Positions 9,079-20,441 are shown, numbered from the stretch's first letter. The stretch is DNA of 23,884 nt from Larix sibirica (GCA_004151065.3 NWUY0300103948.1:1-23884), one strand, 5' to 3'. Program-made: numbers and translations. The notes: generated by a model not told the origin, from the sequence alone.

Positions 9079-9648
9079 ATGGTAAGTGAGGAAGAAATAC
9101 ATGAGTGGTGGAACATAAAAGTTCCCAATTACATTCAGAACTATGCTAGAAGAAACAAGTTAACCATTGCAAAGGACAAAAAGAATTTCTTTACAAAATA
9201 TCATGAACGATTTATAGAGACCATTCCTCAAGATATAAATAAATTCCTTGATAACATTCATGACCAGACTAGAATGTCAGAATGAAGCACTGTTGATGCA
9301 AAATCTCACAATGGTGGATGAACAAATTTGCATGAGTGGGTCAATAAAATATCCAATGAATTCTACGAATATCAGACCATAGAATAAATAACTTCGTTAG
9401 ATGACGTAAGAACCAAGTTCTATAACGAATTGCATGATAGTTTTTTAATTGAAAATGACATCGGCCACATAGTTGAACCACAACCACCATTGATCCCTAG
9501 TTGTTCAAATTGGGAAAAGAAACAAAGAGAATGGAATCTCTTTGTCAACAAAAGAGAGTGGGAATGTTTTCTCATTAGATGAGCATCATTGTTGAATCCA
9601 AATCCATCAGCCAATAGTAAGTCATGTCAGCAATGGGGGGATCGTTGA
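9079..9648 (+). pseudogene. leader ORF of the retrotransposon (between 5' LTR and gag), decayed
   Basis: The first frame is open for 68 codons (9079-9285) and reads as a soluble, basic protein (EIHEWWNIKVPNYIQNYARR, then FFTKYHERFIETIPQDINKF). After a stop and a frameshift, coding character resumes at 9397-9648 (GHIVEPQPPLIPSCSN, then KREWECFLIR, stop, ASLLNPNPSAN) for 83 codons with one internal stop. Tryptophan- and arginine-rich composition and the Pro-rich PQPPLIPS step argue for real coding sequence. I do not recognise a named domain. An extra ORF before gag is known in Ogre-type Tat elements; whether this one corresponds is not established. Between 9649 and about 10230 I can read no consistent frame. 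Confidence 0.6.
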
Positions 9649-10424
9649 CCATGTGATGTGAATGAATAGATGATGCTAGTCAACTAATGAAAATAGAACA
9701 AAACCAGTAGAAGGTCAAGTATGACTTGTCGAAATAAAATGACCATTCAAAAGAATATAAGTAATATCCAAATACTTGAAAGACATAAATGATAAAAAAG
9801 AATGTAAGAGCTTAAGGACATCCTAACTCTGCTCCAAAGCAAGAGAAATATGAAAAAATTGATTGAGAAATTGTGTAGCCAAAAATCCTACCTAAGTTGA
9901 GGGATACTTGACCAAAATAAAGAATGGATGAGGTGTTGACTTTGATATAGGAACTACGTCAGTAGATGCAAGCTCATGATCCCTACAAATATTAGTTCCA
10001 TAAACTATGAGCTCCGTAGAACCATTGCCAATTCTGTCGTCCCATGGCCCAAATGTAAGGAAGATCATCAAGCATGACTTGTTCATTGGACCTAGATAAG
10101 TAATCATATGAAATCGACTAGACAACTATGGATTAATCATGGATTGGCTAATGATTTATAGACCATTGAATTGTAACTGGATCACGTTTACAATGGATTT
10201 TGAAAGAAACAATTTTCATCTAGGTTCTTAAGATCACATGGAATTAGCACCCCGTTGCAAGCAATAATATCCGTTGAAGAAAAAAGTTCATCAGAGGATC
10301 AACCCGACAAGGAAATTCAACTAGAATAGCTTCAACTAGATCGTGGTATACAACTCGAGAGAAAGAAGTAAGTAGACCTAAAAATTGTAATCTCCTTCTA
10401 GCTAATAACCAAAATTTTTCTAAT

Positions 10425-11681
10425 ATGTATTATCATCATTCAGTGCATATTCGAATATATGAGGGAAATGAAGACCCCATAAGACATTGGTTCATTTGTG
10501 AGACTGTGCGGGAATCTAACCTTGTTAATGATGAAAATCGGAAAATGGCATAGTTTGTTGGTGCCCTATGTAAACAAGAAGTTACCCGGTATATGAACTT
10601 TATTGAATATCAAAACAAAACAAAGGATGATATAAAGTACAATTTTATAGAATTTTTTTGAATTCAAGATAGCATGTACTTAGTTGCTAAAAAGCTCAAA
10701 GAAATCACGCAAATGTCGGGAGAAATAATTTGAGAATAACATAAAAGGTTTAAATATTTACTTAACCAGATATCATACGAGATTGATGAAAATATGTTGA
10801 TCCAATGGTTCATCACAGAGCTCCTATAGAAAAATAGAGCACCTTTAAGGCTACATGAATTCATGACATACGAAGATGCTTTAAATAAATCTTAACAAAT
10901 TGAGTTCGACGACAAATTTATAGCCTCACTTATCGACATAATATTACAAGAAAAACTAGAAATCATGCAAATATCTATTCAAGAGCTCACTATGAGAAAT
11001 GACGACCTGTGGTGTATGACTTTCTCTACAGAAGGGAATACCAAAGATAACTGTCAACTACAATATGATAGAAGATCAGATAACTATCAAGTTATCCACA
11101 CTAGTTATTATTGCGATATATGTGAAGGATTTGAACCCCACTCTACAATAGATTTCCCATATAATACAAAGAACAACAAACATAAATGGCGTGGTATCTG
11201 TCGAGACAATTCACATAATACCATAGAATGTACACTAAACATGGAGAATAAACAGAAGTACCAACTAGTCGATCAAGCTCAAACCATTGACCAAAGCGAC
11301 TAGAATGGTCGATACTTCAGAAACAATGGCTAAATAAACAACAACTACAAATGATGAGGAGGATACAACAGTTAAGTAAGATACAATAATAATCGAGGTG
11401 ATATTCTTGGTGGTCAGATAAATTCTAGATACTTCATATGCTTCAGTGAAGAAAATTTGAGTCCACACTCTACTTGGAAGGATAATACCGATGTCAAATT
11501 TTGTACAACATGTGGGATGGGTGATCATTTATTAGAATATTATTCCATAATACTCGAGAAAAATATCAATAATAAGAATGTTAATATTTTGTCTAATGTT
11601 CCCAATCATGAGGCTCTTAATACTAAAAGTATGCATATCATAACCAAACATGGTATGAAAATTGGAGATGATAGCCCATGA
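10425..11681 (+). pseudogene. gag polyprotein, decayed (capsid region plus zinc knuckles)
   Basis: A single frame of 419 codons, with no frameshift, holds a Ty3-type gag that packages element RNA. It contains 11 internal stops (10551, 10659, 10731, 10737, 10827, 10893, 11301, 11331 and three more before 11420). The capsid part includes FVGALCKQEVTRYMNF and, later, RFKYLLNQISYEIDENML with APLRLHEFMTYEDALNK. The C-terminal half holds several CCHC-like motifs: CDICEGFEPHSTIDF, ICRDNSHNTIEC (its first Cys now Arg), a CFSEENLSPH remnant and CTTCGMGDHLLEYY (last Cys now Tyr). ATG 10425 is only a convenient start. A Glu/Gln-rich segment at 10231-10380, in another frame (SVEEKSSSEDQPDKEIQLE), probably belongs to the N-terminus. 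Confidence 0.82.
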
Positions 11682-11740
11682 ATCACTCAAATTTAAAGGA
11701 AAGAAAATAATTATCCTAATCCTAACAAGAAATATTTTTT

Positions 11741-12440
11741 TTTAATAATGCTGCAAGAATATTTGAAGAATTAGCATCAAAAGAAGATACTCAAGAGACC
11801 AAAAAAAAAGTTAATGAATTATTGCAACTTCTCACAAAAGAAGATGTGGTGGTTCGTCTTATTATTTTTTTGTATATAATAAGAAGTAATAGTGAATGAT
11901 AAGATATCTGAAAATCCATGCCAACTAAACCTGAAAGGTAAAATTGATATTGACCCATTGGTTGACCTTGAAGTCGAAGGATATTGTATCTCGCAAGCCA
12001 TCCTCGACTTCGGGTTTGAATAAAATGTAATGAAAAGAAGTACATGGGAAATATTGGGTCAATGGAAATTATCTAAGCCAGGCATCTACCTTAAGATTTC
12101 TGACCAAGTCTTAATTGAACCAATCAAAGTTTGGAAAAATGTTCATACTGTAAGAATAGACATTTCCACCCAAATTAATTTTTAAGTAATTGATCCAAAA
12201 GAAGGTTCCAAATCCTTCCATTCTCTAGTCGGTCGATCGTGGGGAAGGAAGATGACGGCGTCTTTATCATTAGAAAAAGATAGAATAATGTTAAAAGGAG
12301 AAGGAAAATAGGTCATTGTACCCATCTATCCATCCCAAGGTAAACCTTGGGATGAGTCTATCGATATGATGAAGATATAAGACGCTTATACCAAGCAATG
12401 CAAAATAAAAAAAACTCTATCAAGTCTAACGGAAATAGGG
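11741..12440 (+). pseudogene. retroviral-type aspartic protease, decayed
   Basis: A frameshift at the T-run near 11730-11740 separates this from gag. After a charged linker (ARIFEELASKEDTQETKKKV) and a second frame change near 11890, the protease frame runs to about 12440. The active-site loop reads AILDFGFE (catalytic Asp codon 12006-12008, D-F-G in place of the usual D-T/S-G), followed by a stop where a polar residue is expected and then NVM. The C-terminal landmark is SFHSLVGRSWGRKM, matching the GR-x-W-L pattern of the family. It would cleave Gag-Pol into mature proteins. The 12010s region, a stop near 12184 and later stops rule out function. It ends in a tail reading VPIYPSQGKPWDES. Confidence 0.75.
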
Positions 12441-12990
12441 AACTCCATCTAGGCTCCCCCATGTCGATTGGACAAAATTCATATTTAGAGTTATATGGAA
12501 GAAAGATTGAAAATTATGAATCCAAAGCATGAGAATGTTGGATGATTGAAGCTATTCCCCAAGACTTGTGAAAACATTATTTGATATCTCTATGATCCAA
12601 AAATATTTGAAAAGAAATCCAGGGAGTATTCAAATATGGTTTAGAATAGAAATGAACCGACCAATCTACCATTGCTTCAATATAAAGAATGAGAGTTTCC
12701 ATCCAACCATGTCGATGAAGTTTCAAAAAATGTGGGAGAGCAAGGGAAAAAACAAAGTTTAGTCAAAACCTTCATTGGCTAGGTCAGTCATGGGTGGGAG
12801 ACGTGTCATTCCAATATTCAAACTTGACAACAACGTCCACTTACTTCATCGAATGATTTGGAGGAAATAAATTGGCAACGTAAGAATAAATTACAAGTTT
12901 ACTCAAGGACAATATCCATTTGAGCATATCAACACCTACAAGAAACAATGGAAAATATTTGGATACTGCAACAAACGGGCCTAGCCACAT
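12441..12990 (+). pseudogene. protease-RT linker, first part, heavily broken
   Basis: Coding character continues between protease and the next readable block but switches frame. A segment around 12600-12900 reads in one frame with stops (EYSNMV, then EFPSNHVDEVSKNVGEQGKK, then LTSSNDLEEINWQRKN). The alternative open frame at 12568-12762 in the neighbouring phase is less protein-like. No domain is recognised. Confidence 0.35.
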
Positions 12991-13470
12991 ATGTTTCCAA
13001 ACACATTAGATGTCTTTCCCAATAAATTGTACAAGATTAAAGAAGCACAGAGAGAAATATTTAATTGGGAGTCTCTTAAAGAAAATTCTATTAAATATTT
13101 TTCATTTACTCCGACTAAGAATTGTCTTAAAGAATCTATTCAGGAAATTCAAAATTCTATTAAACATGTAAAACAACTAGGCAGTACACTCGAAGCTAGA
13201 ACTAAGCATCGACTGATCTCGACCTGTAATAATGTGACGTCCAAGAAAAAGTAGCAGGTTCTCCTACCCACTTGCTTGGACTTAGAAAATGATAATGTCC
13301 CTGGAAAAAGTTTCAGATGGAAGAAATATCACCTTAACACAATATTCCCATTCAAGTCAGTCATGAAAGTGTCAACTAAAGCTAAGGAAGAAGATGGAGA
13401 GCCTAGAGAAAAAGTATTTCCCCCATATTTTATCAAGTTTAAAGAAAGAGAACGACCTATCGAAAAATAA
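12991..13470 (+). pseudogene. protease-RT linker, second part (160 codons, one internal stop)
   Basis: One frame runs from 12991 to 13470 with a single TAG (13252-13254). Readable parts are SLKENSIKYFSFTPTKNCL, a helical ESIQEIQNSIKHVKQLGSTL and the basic end EKVFPPYFIKFKERERP. It sits between protease and RT in the same orientation, so it is part of the pol polyprotein or its precursor. Together with 12441-12990 this makes a protease-RT spacer of about 1.1 kb. That is longer than the compact linker of most Ty3/gypsy elements. No catalytic domain is seen. Confidence 0.6.
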
Positions 13471-13575
13471 AAAATCACCTAAATGAATGGATGTAGAAAT
13501 TAAGACAAAATAAGTCAACATCTCCATTGATGACAAACCCAAGCAAGAAAAAATAGGAGATTACTAGCTGGAGCA

Positions 13576-14440
13576 ACAAATAGCAGAGATAATGAATTTT
13601 CTTAAGGAATATCAAGCTGTGTTTGCTAGATATTATAAATATCTAAAACTATTAGTTCAAGAAGTGGTAGAAATGAAAATAGACATTATGCTTGATGCAA
13701 AGCTTGTCAAGAAGAGGCCATATAAACTAGCCCATAAATATAAAAATATAGTAAAGAAATAAATAGAAAATATGTTAGTTGCAAGAATCATATATCCATT
13801 TGACTTGTTGGAATTGGATATCCTAATGGTTGTCCAACCCAATAAGCATGACTCTTTAAAAGGCTCTGTATTTGTGTCAATTTTAGAGGATTAAGTAAAG
13901 TAACCTTGAAAGATCCCTTCCCTACACCTTTCGTGGATGAAACTTTCAATGAAGTTGTAGTACAAGAATGCTATTATTTTACAGATGGGTTCTCAAGATA
14001 TAATCAAGTTCCCATAGAAAAATAAGACCAACATAAAACTACATTTGATTGTGAATTTGGTTCTTTCACCTACAAAGTCATGCATTTTGGTTTTAAAAAT
14101 GCATTAGCAGTATTCTCCAAAATACCGATCAAATATTTTCAAGAGTACTTATACAAAATCATGGTTTTCTACTTCAACAACTGGACTATATACACCATGT
14201 TAAAAGAGCATGTTAAGTGGCTCCTACTGATGTAAGAGAGATATAGATAGATTCAGTTATCACTAAATATGAATAAGTGTATCTTTGGCACACCCATTGG
14301 AATACTCTTGGATAACATAATTTGCAAAGAAGGAAGGTTGACTTGGAAAAGATAATATCCGTCCTCGACTTAAAACCTCTTGTGAACCCAAGCAATTCAA
14401 AATAATCCTAGGACATAAACGATATTATCGGAAATTTATT
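13576..14440 (+). pseudogene. reverse transcriptase, decayed, catalytic Asp pair replaced
   Basis: The domain begins with NFLKEYQAVFARYYKYL and IDIMLDAKLVKKRPYKLAHK. It continues in another frame from 13873 with CVNFRGLSKVTLKDPFPTPF, then FTDGFSRYNQVPIEK, then KVMHFGFKNALAVF. These are the fingers and palm motifs of Ty3/gypsy RT. The catalytic box at 14170-14184 reads YFNNW where the family has Y-x-D-D: both Asp codons are now AAC. The thumb and connection part follows (NMNKCIFGTPIGILL). After a frame change comes RYYRKFIRHYSDMKLPLEK near 14420-14480. RT copies element RNA into DNA; stops (for example at 14023), frame changes and the loss of both aspartates make this copy dead. Confidence 0.88.
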
Positions 14441-14539
14441 CGACATTATTCAGACATGAAATTACCTCTGGAGAAGATGCTTAAAATAATGTTGAATTTA
14501 CATGGACACAAGAATGTGCATAATCATTTGAGCTATTTA

Positions 14540-15025
14540 AATGAAAAATTTCCAAAGATCCTATTCTCTGATTTCCAAATTGGTCTAACAATTTTCATGT
14601 GCACACTAACACGTCGTCTATTCTAGTCAGTGCAGTCCTAACCCAACCAAGAGACGATGGGATCAACTATCCAAATGATTATTCTAGTAGGAAGTTAAAC
14701 AAAGATGAGCGAAACAAAATGGGAAGGGCTAGGTATGATTTTCAATCTACAAAAATATCGACATTATTTATTAGCTAAGCCCTTTGCATTTTATATAGAT
14801 CATCAGGATTTGAAATATTTAGTCAATAAACCTTTGTATCATGGAAGAATATGTCGATGGATTCTACAATTCCAAGAATTTGAATTTGAGATAATATCCC
14901 AACCTGGGAATTCCAATGTTGGAGCCGATCATCTATCATGTATAGAAACAATGGAAGACTCTGTTGGAATAGACAACGGATTGCTTGTTGCATACCTTTT
15001 TCAGATTCAAATTCGTACTAACTGA
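14540..15025 (+). pseudogene. RNase H domain, decayed
   Basis: The first half reads NFHVHTNTSSILVSAVLTQP (14590-14650); the TDAS-type motif, whose Asp (codon 14608-14610) is catalytic, is here N-T-S. It continues YSSRKLNKDERNK. A +1 shift near 14705-14715 moves the frame to 14705-15025, which is open for 106 codons: HYLLAKPFAFYIDHQDLKYL, then GRICRWILQFQEFEFEI, then GNSNVGADHLSCIE. The DHQ and N-x-x-A-D-x-L-S motifs are the usual ending of Ty3/gypsy RNase H. The enzyme removes the RNA template during reverse transcription. Confidence 0.85.
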
Positions 15026-15059
15026 ACTAGCAGATATCACACAATTCCTGCATGAAGGA

Positions 15060-16290
15060 AAATATCTAGAAGGGACGTCCGAGAAAAAGAAGAAAATATT
15101 ATCTATAAAATTTGCACCATAAACTTTAATCAATGAATTGATATACAAATTAGGACAATACTACATTCTCCATCGATGTGTTCTCAACCATGAAAAGGAT
15201 GCCATCATTGAAAAAGCACATTCTGGACCAGGGAGTGGATACTCAAGTAGACACAACTATAAAAAAGATATTGCAAGTTGGATTATGCTGGCCAATGCTA
15301 AATAAAGACTACAAAAATTTCAGCAGTAAATGTGATAAATACTAGAGAATGGGTTGACCGCACTAACAGAATGAAATTCCATTAATATCAAGTAAACCAA
15401 GTCTAACATTTGAAATATGGGCCATAGACTTTGTTGATCCATTCCTAGTATCTAGATGACGAAAAATCACCCGTTACATAATCACTGTAGTCGAATATGT
15501 AACCAAATGGGTAGAAGCAAAATGTGTTGAAGCATGTACAAGTGAATTAGCAACAAAGTTCATTTATAAAATTATTGTTACAAGATTTTGATTTCCCCTC
15601 ACTCTAATATGTGACAGAGGAACACATTTTATTAATAAAACATATCAATATTACTCAAGGAATTCATGATAGATCATCACAAGAGTTCAACATACCATCA
15701 CTAGTTGAATGATTACATAGAAGCATTTAACAAAACAGTTACTAAAGGCCTAAAAAAAATTTGTAACATCGACAAGGACTATTGGGATGCCAAAATTCTA
15801 GCCATCTTATGGGAATATAGAACAACATATAAGAGATCGACTGGAAAGATGTCGTTCAAGTTAGTCTATGGACAAGAATAATCATGTCGTTGCATTTCAA
15901 ACAACAAGCCCCAATAATTGCACAAGTATTAACTTGGACACCATACAAGATAATCAAGACATGTTATTTGAGCTACAAAAACTAGAAGAGAAGATATTAG
16001 CAGGTATACATCACTAGGAAGTACAAAAACAAAAATAGAAAGCTTGGCATGACATAAATATCTGTAACAATGACATTTCAGTTGGAGACCTAGTTCTCTT
16101 GTACGATAGTAGAATAAAAGGAAAAGCAAGAAAGTTAGAGATTTCATGGACGGGTCCATACATAGTCGAAGAAAGGAACCAAAATGTATCAGTTTGACTA
16201 AAAATGCTTCAAGTTCATGTCCTCACCAAATTCGTTAATGGATATTGACTAAATAGATACCATATATAAGAGGCACCCTTCCTACTAATG
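15060..16290 (+). pseudogene. integrase, decayed, without chromodomain
   Basis: The zinc-binding region (YILHRCVLNHEKDAIIEKAH) has lost its second His (now Tyr) and its last Cys (CDKY near 15330). The catalytic core keeps the first Asp (codon 15427-15429, AIDFVDPF) and the second (15613-15615, ICDRGTHF), 62 codons apart in one frame. The Glu lies in IEAFNKT (15720-15722) after a 1-nt frame change, consistent with D-D-35-E. Next come WEYRTTYKRSTGK and LVYGQE. The C-terminal part has VGDLVLLYDSRIKGKARKLE and WTGPYIVEE, then YHI at about 16265. Nothing resembling a chromodomain follows. Integrase inserts the element DNA; this copy is broken by stops and shifts. Confidence 0.88.
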
Positions 16291-16840
16291 GTGGTATCAT
16301 GACTAGTCGACCATCATACCTCTAGGTTTGGGATTTTGTCAATTAGAATTCATAAATAATTCATTTTAAAAAAATATTTAACTAACCTAGAATGGATTAA
16401 ATATAAAAAGGGAACTAAGACATGGACTCTTGTAGGTGAAAAGAGATTCAATACAATGACAATAGACTGGACATAAACAACCGAATGATAGAGTATGAGC
16501 ATGCATCGACCTAGATGCAACCAACTCTCACCTAATGCTTTTAGCTAATGCTCACAAAAGGAAAAAAGAAACCAACATTGTGATGACCAATCCGACCATT
16601 ATAAAATATGAAATTAGGCAAACAAAGATCATTCCCTCTTGATCGAAGAGCGAGGAGACCGTCAGAGAAGATAACCATGGGCATGACCATCCTAAACGAC
16701 TAAGTGAATTGACAAGAGCATGAACCAAAATTCCAATGCGCGTTTCATTAAGCGTGCGAATTAGTTGTCACGCGCACAAGAACCACAACTACCATAGTCA
16801 CCTACTCATAATAAATGCTCATTGATTTATGCTTCTATAA
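16291..16840 (+). other. spacer between integrase and the third ORF
   Basis: No consistent frame is visible. It contains an imperfect palindrome around GACTAGTC (16301-16308), flanked by GGTATCATG and CATCATACC, and a relatively GC-rich patch near 16730-16790 with repeated GCGYG. TTCTATAAATG just before the first ATG of the next ORF is TATA-like. A subgenomic promoter or splice acceptor for the third ORF could lie here; neither can be shown from sequence. Confidence 0.4.
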
Positions 16841-19800
16841 ATGCACCAGTGGTATTCGATGGAAAATACACCAGTGGTAGAAGATAGTTTAAAAATATTA
16901 TATTATGAATTAGAGCGAGCACATTCCATTCCAAAGATTACCAATTGGAAACTAGACCTCCATACCCTTGATACCCAGTATATAGATATGACACGCAAGA
17001 AAGTTGGAACGTCAACCAAACCTAAAATTTTAGAAGAATGATTGAAGGCGCAATAAGAAGAATTAACTTTAACACCTTTACAGTCCCACTTTAATAGATT
17101 AAAGAAATTGAAGGAAGATGAATTCGGAAAAGTAGTGGAAGGAATTCTAGGAATGGGCCATCAGAGACAATAAATGGAACGAATAAGAAAATAAACTATG
17201 CTAAACTCTAACATTTACTTGGTGCGCCCCTTCTATCCAACCAAGTGAACCTAAAATAATGGGCTGAAAAATTCCTCGTGAGCAGATACCATGAAGGAAA
17301 AATATGGTTGGACGAGACCATAGAGATAAATGACTCCTTAATCTATCATATCACTTGTCTACCAATCAAAGGAAAATTGGTCACATAGAAACTAAGTCTC
17401 TAGAGATAATAGATGAATTTATAGGAACACCAGCGAGGAAGAAATCGAAAGGGTTGATCATCATTAAGGTGACCTATCAGTTGATAAAGTGGCTAGTAGC
17501 TCTGGCCATATGTCCGATATGAATTTGGAAATGGTAGAGACGATAAAATCCATTGCAAGTGAAGCCAAGATATTAAACTAATTTGTTGACCACTTGGCCA
17601 ACATAGTTAGAGCAAACTATGAAAAATTGCAAGAGAATGCGCAAGCAATCTGGTTTCCTTCATTTCCTATATGGATAACACTGATGAGGATACCCCCAAT
17701 CGGTGAAGCAACATTCACCGATATAAATGTATTGATGTTGAATAAATTCAATATTTTTTAACCCAAGGGCATTCCATGAGACTCGACGAATGTGAGAATA
17801 ATGCTAGAAAACTAGTTTGAAGTTGTAAAAAAAGGTGTGATAGATGGAGGGTTCCCTAGCCGATCCGTTGTATTTTTCCATGGTCAACCCACATTTAGGT
17901 GGACCTCAACCATACTAAGGTATGGTATATTCAAGTAATGAGAGGATACTCATAGGAGCTCGACTACCACCCAAATGTATAGGAGGTGTTCGTTGACTTG
18001 GAGAATCAAGTGAACATTATGATCCATGTGTCGACGTTGGCATGGTATTCACAGTTGGAGATACTTTTTTCCTTAATGGACGGAGAAATGGAAGACCAAT
18101 CCAAGACTATGATCTACATCAAAAATTTTGGCATGAAAGACACACTAGACTAACAGTTAGCCATTATTCCATCTGACAATTAAGGGAAATATCCAGTTTA
18201 CAAAGTAGTCGATGAGTTGATTGGAGATGAAGAAGAAGAACCAGTGATAAAAGCAGTAGTGGAGCTTGTATTTGACAGACCATGCTAAAAGGAGAAGCTC
18301 TACCAAGTCGTAGAGTAGATTCTTACATAACAACAAAATATCGAAGGAAAATCCACACGATAATCCAAGAAGAGGATGTTGTTGTTGACCTCAAGGATGT
18401 TGTTATTGACCTCAATAGTTGAGGTGGATTTAGTAGGAGGTTGAGAATAGGTTAAGACCATCATTATTTAGGAAACGAAGAAAAAATTTACCATCGAGAA
18501 GTGAATCCATAAAAACTTTAAGGACATCAAAGGCCAACATTGACCATATAAGCATAGGTAATCGCTTCTCCTGTACCTCCCCCTCAAAAAAAGCTACAGA
18601 TAACACAAAATATTGACGTAGAGGAACTAGTCGATGTATCTGACAAAAGCCCAACTTCGTCCCTAAAAGTATTAGAGGAAGAAATACCCCATCTCGTAGC
18701 ATCAACTAATCCAACCATAATTATGAGTCCTTAAATTAACAAGCTTCTTAATACTCTATCAACCATATTTTCCCAATTACAATAGTTAGGAACGGTCAAA
18801 CCTATCCATGAAGGTACATCTTCTCCAAGCCATTTAGCCATTTCTCCTCCTACACCGGCATGGAATTCTATGTCTCCTCAAGCTAAGAAAACAAATCAAC
18901 TTCCTTGAATCAAATATGTCCTCAAGCCTAAAATTGCATCACCTCCAATAACATTACCATACATTACATCAATTATGTCATCAATCATCCCACATGCCAT
19001 CCTAACCATTGCAATGACTATCACTGTACAGTCCCTTTACAAATTTTACCTCCTCTTGAATCAAATTCCACGCATACAACAATTGAGACAATCATCTCCT
19101 CGACTAGTCTATTAACCACATCGATGACTTCTCCAAAATATGCACTCTCAACCACATATCTAACCATCTCTTCGACCCACATTACTCGGTTGTTAGTTCA
19201 CAACCTTTTCCTAGCCATCGCTTCTACTCCTCCAACCACTTCCATATCATTCCCATCAATTTTTACCATATCAATCCCATCGACTTTGCCAGTTTCGACT
19301 ACTACAACATCGACCATGAAAACAACTAGCCCAACTCTATCCACAAAAGATACTCAACAAATAGCTCCAAATAGTGGATTAGGCAAAATATAGAGTGCAA
19401 GAAAAATAGAAAAAGGAAAGTAGAAGAAAAACAAATAAGAATTAAGGATTACAATACTAGTCCAACAAATGACTAGGACTGTAGTGACCATTGGAGCATT
19501 TACCCCCACAAGAGATTTAGATGAAGAATTAGATGAGTTCCTCAAGGTAATCAACAAAGTAGGGATTAAAAGATGGGGTGATGCTAACAAAAAGCTCAAG
19601 ACATTAAAGAATGAATAGGAATATGCATGGAAGGCATGCACAACATAAGTCAAGCAAGTAATTGGCCTCTTAGAAGGACCTCATCTAGAACTACCCCTCG
19701 GCTAGTTCCAGAGTCTCCTTGGGTTTGTATTCACCTACTTCCAACAAGTGATTGACTAGGAGAAGCAATAGTAGAACTATGAAACTAGTCTACTCATTGC

Positions 19801-20216
19801 TGATCAATTTCAAGATTTTGAAGAGAGGGATAAGGGACTTCAACTGTGAGGTCCTTGGAACTTGATCGACCATGGTGTTGAACAATTGTTATTCATATTA
19901 AGGGAAAATTTACATTGAATTATAGAACATGCAGACCACTCGCTGAGACTTATATGCAAGAAATACCACAAGAAACCGAGAGGCTAATAGAGTCTTGGAC
20001 AAGCAAATCATCATGGAATTGCAACACACCTTAGAGCTGCAAAAGAAGGAACATCAGTGGCTACATGAAGCCAAGACTACACAGGGTGAAGTCAAATATT
20101 TGACTAATCAAACATATAAGATGATGCGTTTAGGAGAATTTCAACTACAGAATCTCGGACCTCACCCCCAAGGAATCATGACCAGTCCATTTCCCCCCAA
20201 AAAATTGCAACTATGA
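16841..20216 (+). pseudogene. third ORF of the retrotransposon, ~3.4 kb, unknown function, decayed
   Basis: Coding character persists from pol to near the 3' LTR in blocks separated by stops and frameshifts. Block 1 (16841-17160) is polar and helical (HFNRLKKLKEDEFGKVVEGI). Block 2 (17191-17400) reads WAEKFLVSRYHEGKIWLDET, then IYHITCLPIKGK. Block 3 (17983-18285) reads VFVDLENQVNIMIHVSTLAW, then SLMDGEMEDQSK, and ends in an acidic GDEEEEP stretch. Block 4 (19124-19393) is Ser/Thr/Pro-rich. It continues in the same frame, with stops, into a charged helix near 19510-19620 (DLDEELDEFLKVINKVG). Block 5 (19995-20216) is coiled-coil-like (MELQHTLELQKKEHQWLHEA). No signal peptide or membrane segment typical of an envelope protein is apparent. 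It sits where env-like ORFs lie in Athila-type elements, but I do not recognise its family. Confidence 0.6.
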
Positions 20217-20441
20217 GAACTCAATTTAGTCTGCACAAACATACAAACAATTTTAATAGATTGGGAGGATTTTTCACAGCTCCTTGGAGTTTCTCTCATG
20301 CCTTAGTTAAATATTGTGTTGAAGCACTCCACCTTGTGTAGTGTCCACATCTCCACAACCCTAAAACATTATTTTTTTTGTCATTTAGTAATTTTTGTAT
20401 ATTTACATCTCTGTGGTCTCTTCAGGATAAACAAAATTTTT
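20217..20441 (+). other. untranslated stretch before the 3' LTR
   Basis: This lies between the end of the third ORF and the polypurine tract. It is T-rich, has no open frame, and contains a poly-T run near 20370. It corresponds to the normal 3' untranslated part of an LTR element. Confidence 0.5.

Noticed and set aside
11791-12045. Two minus-strand frames within the protease region
   Set aside because: The plus strand here carries clear protease motifs; the minus frames are antisense shadows.
18430-18705. Minus-strand frame of 91 codons in the third-ORF region
   Set aside because: I could not match it to any known antisense ORF of a retroelement; the plus strand is the coding strand of the element and this looks like a shadow, although antisense ORFs do occur in some Retand-type elements.
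19354-19653. Minus-strand frame of 99 codons
   Set aside because: It lies opposite a plus-strand frame with clear charged-helix character (DLDEELDEFLKV) and is itself a hydrophobic, low-complexity mirror.
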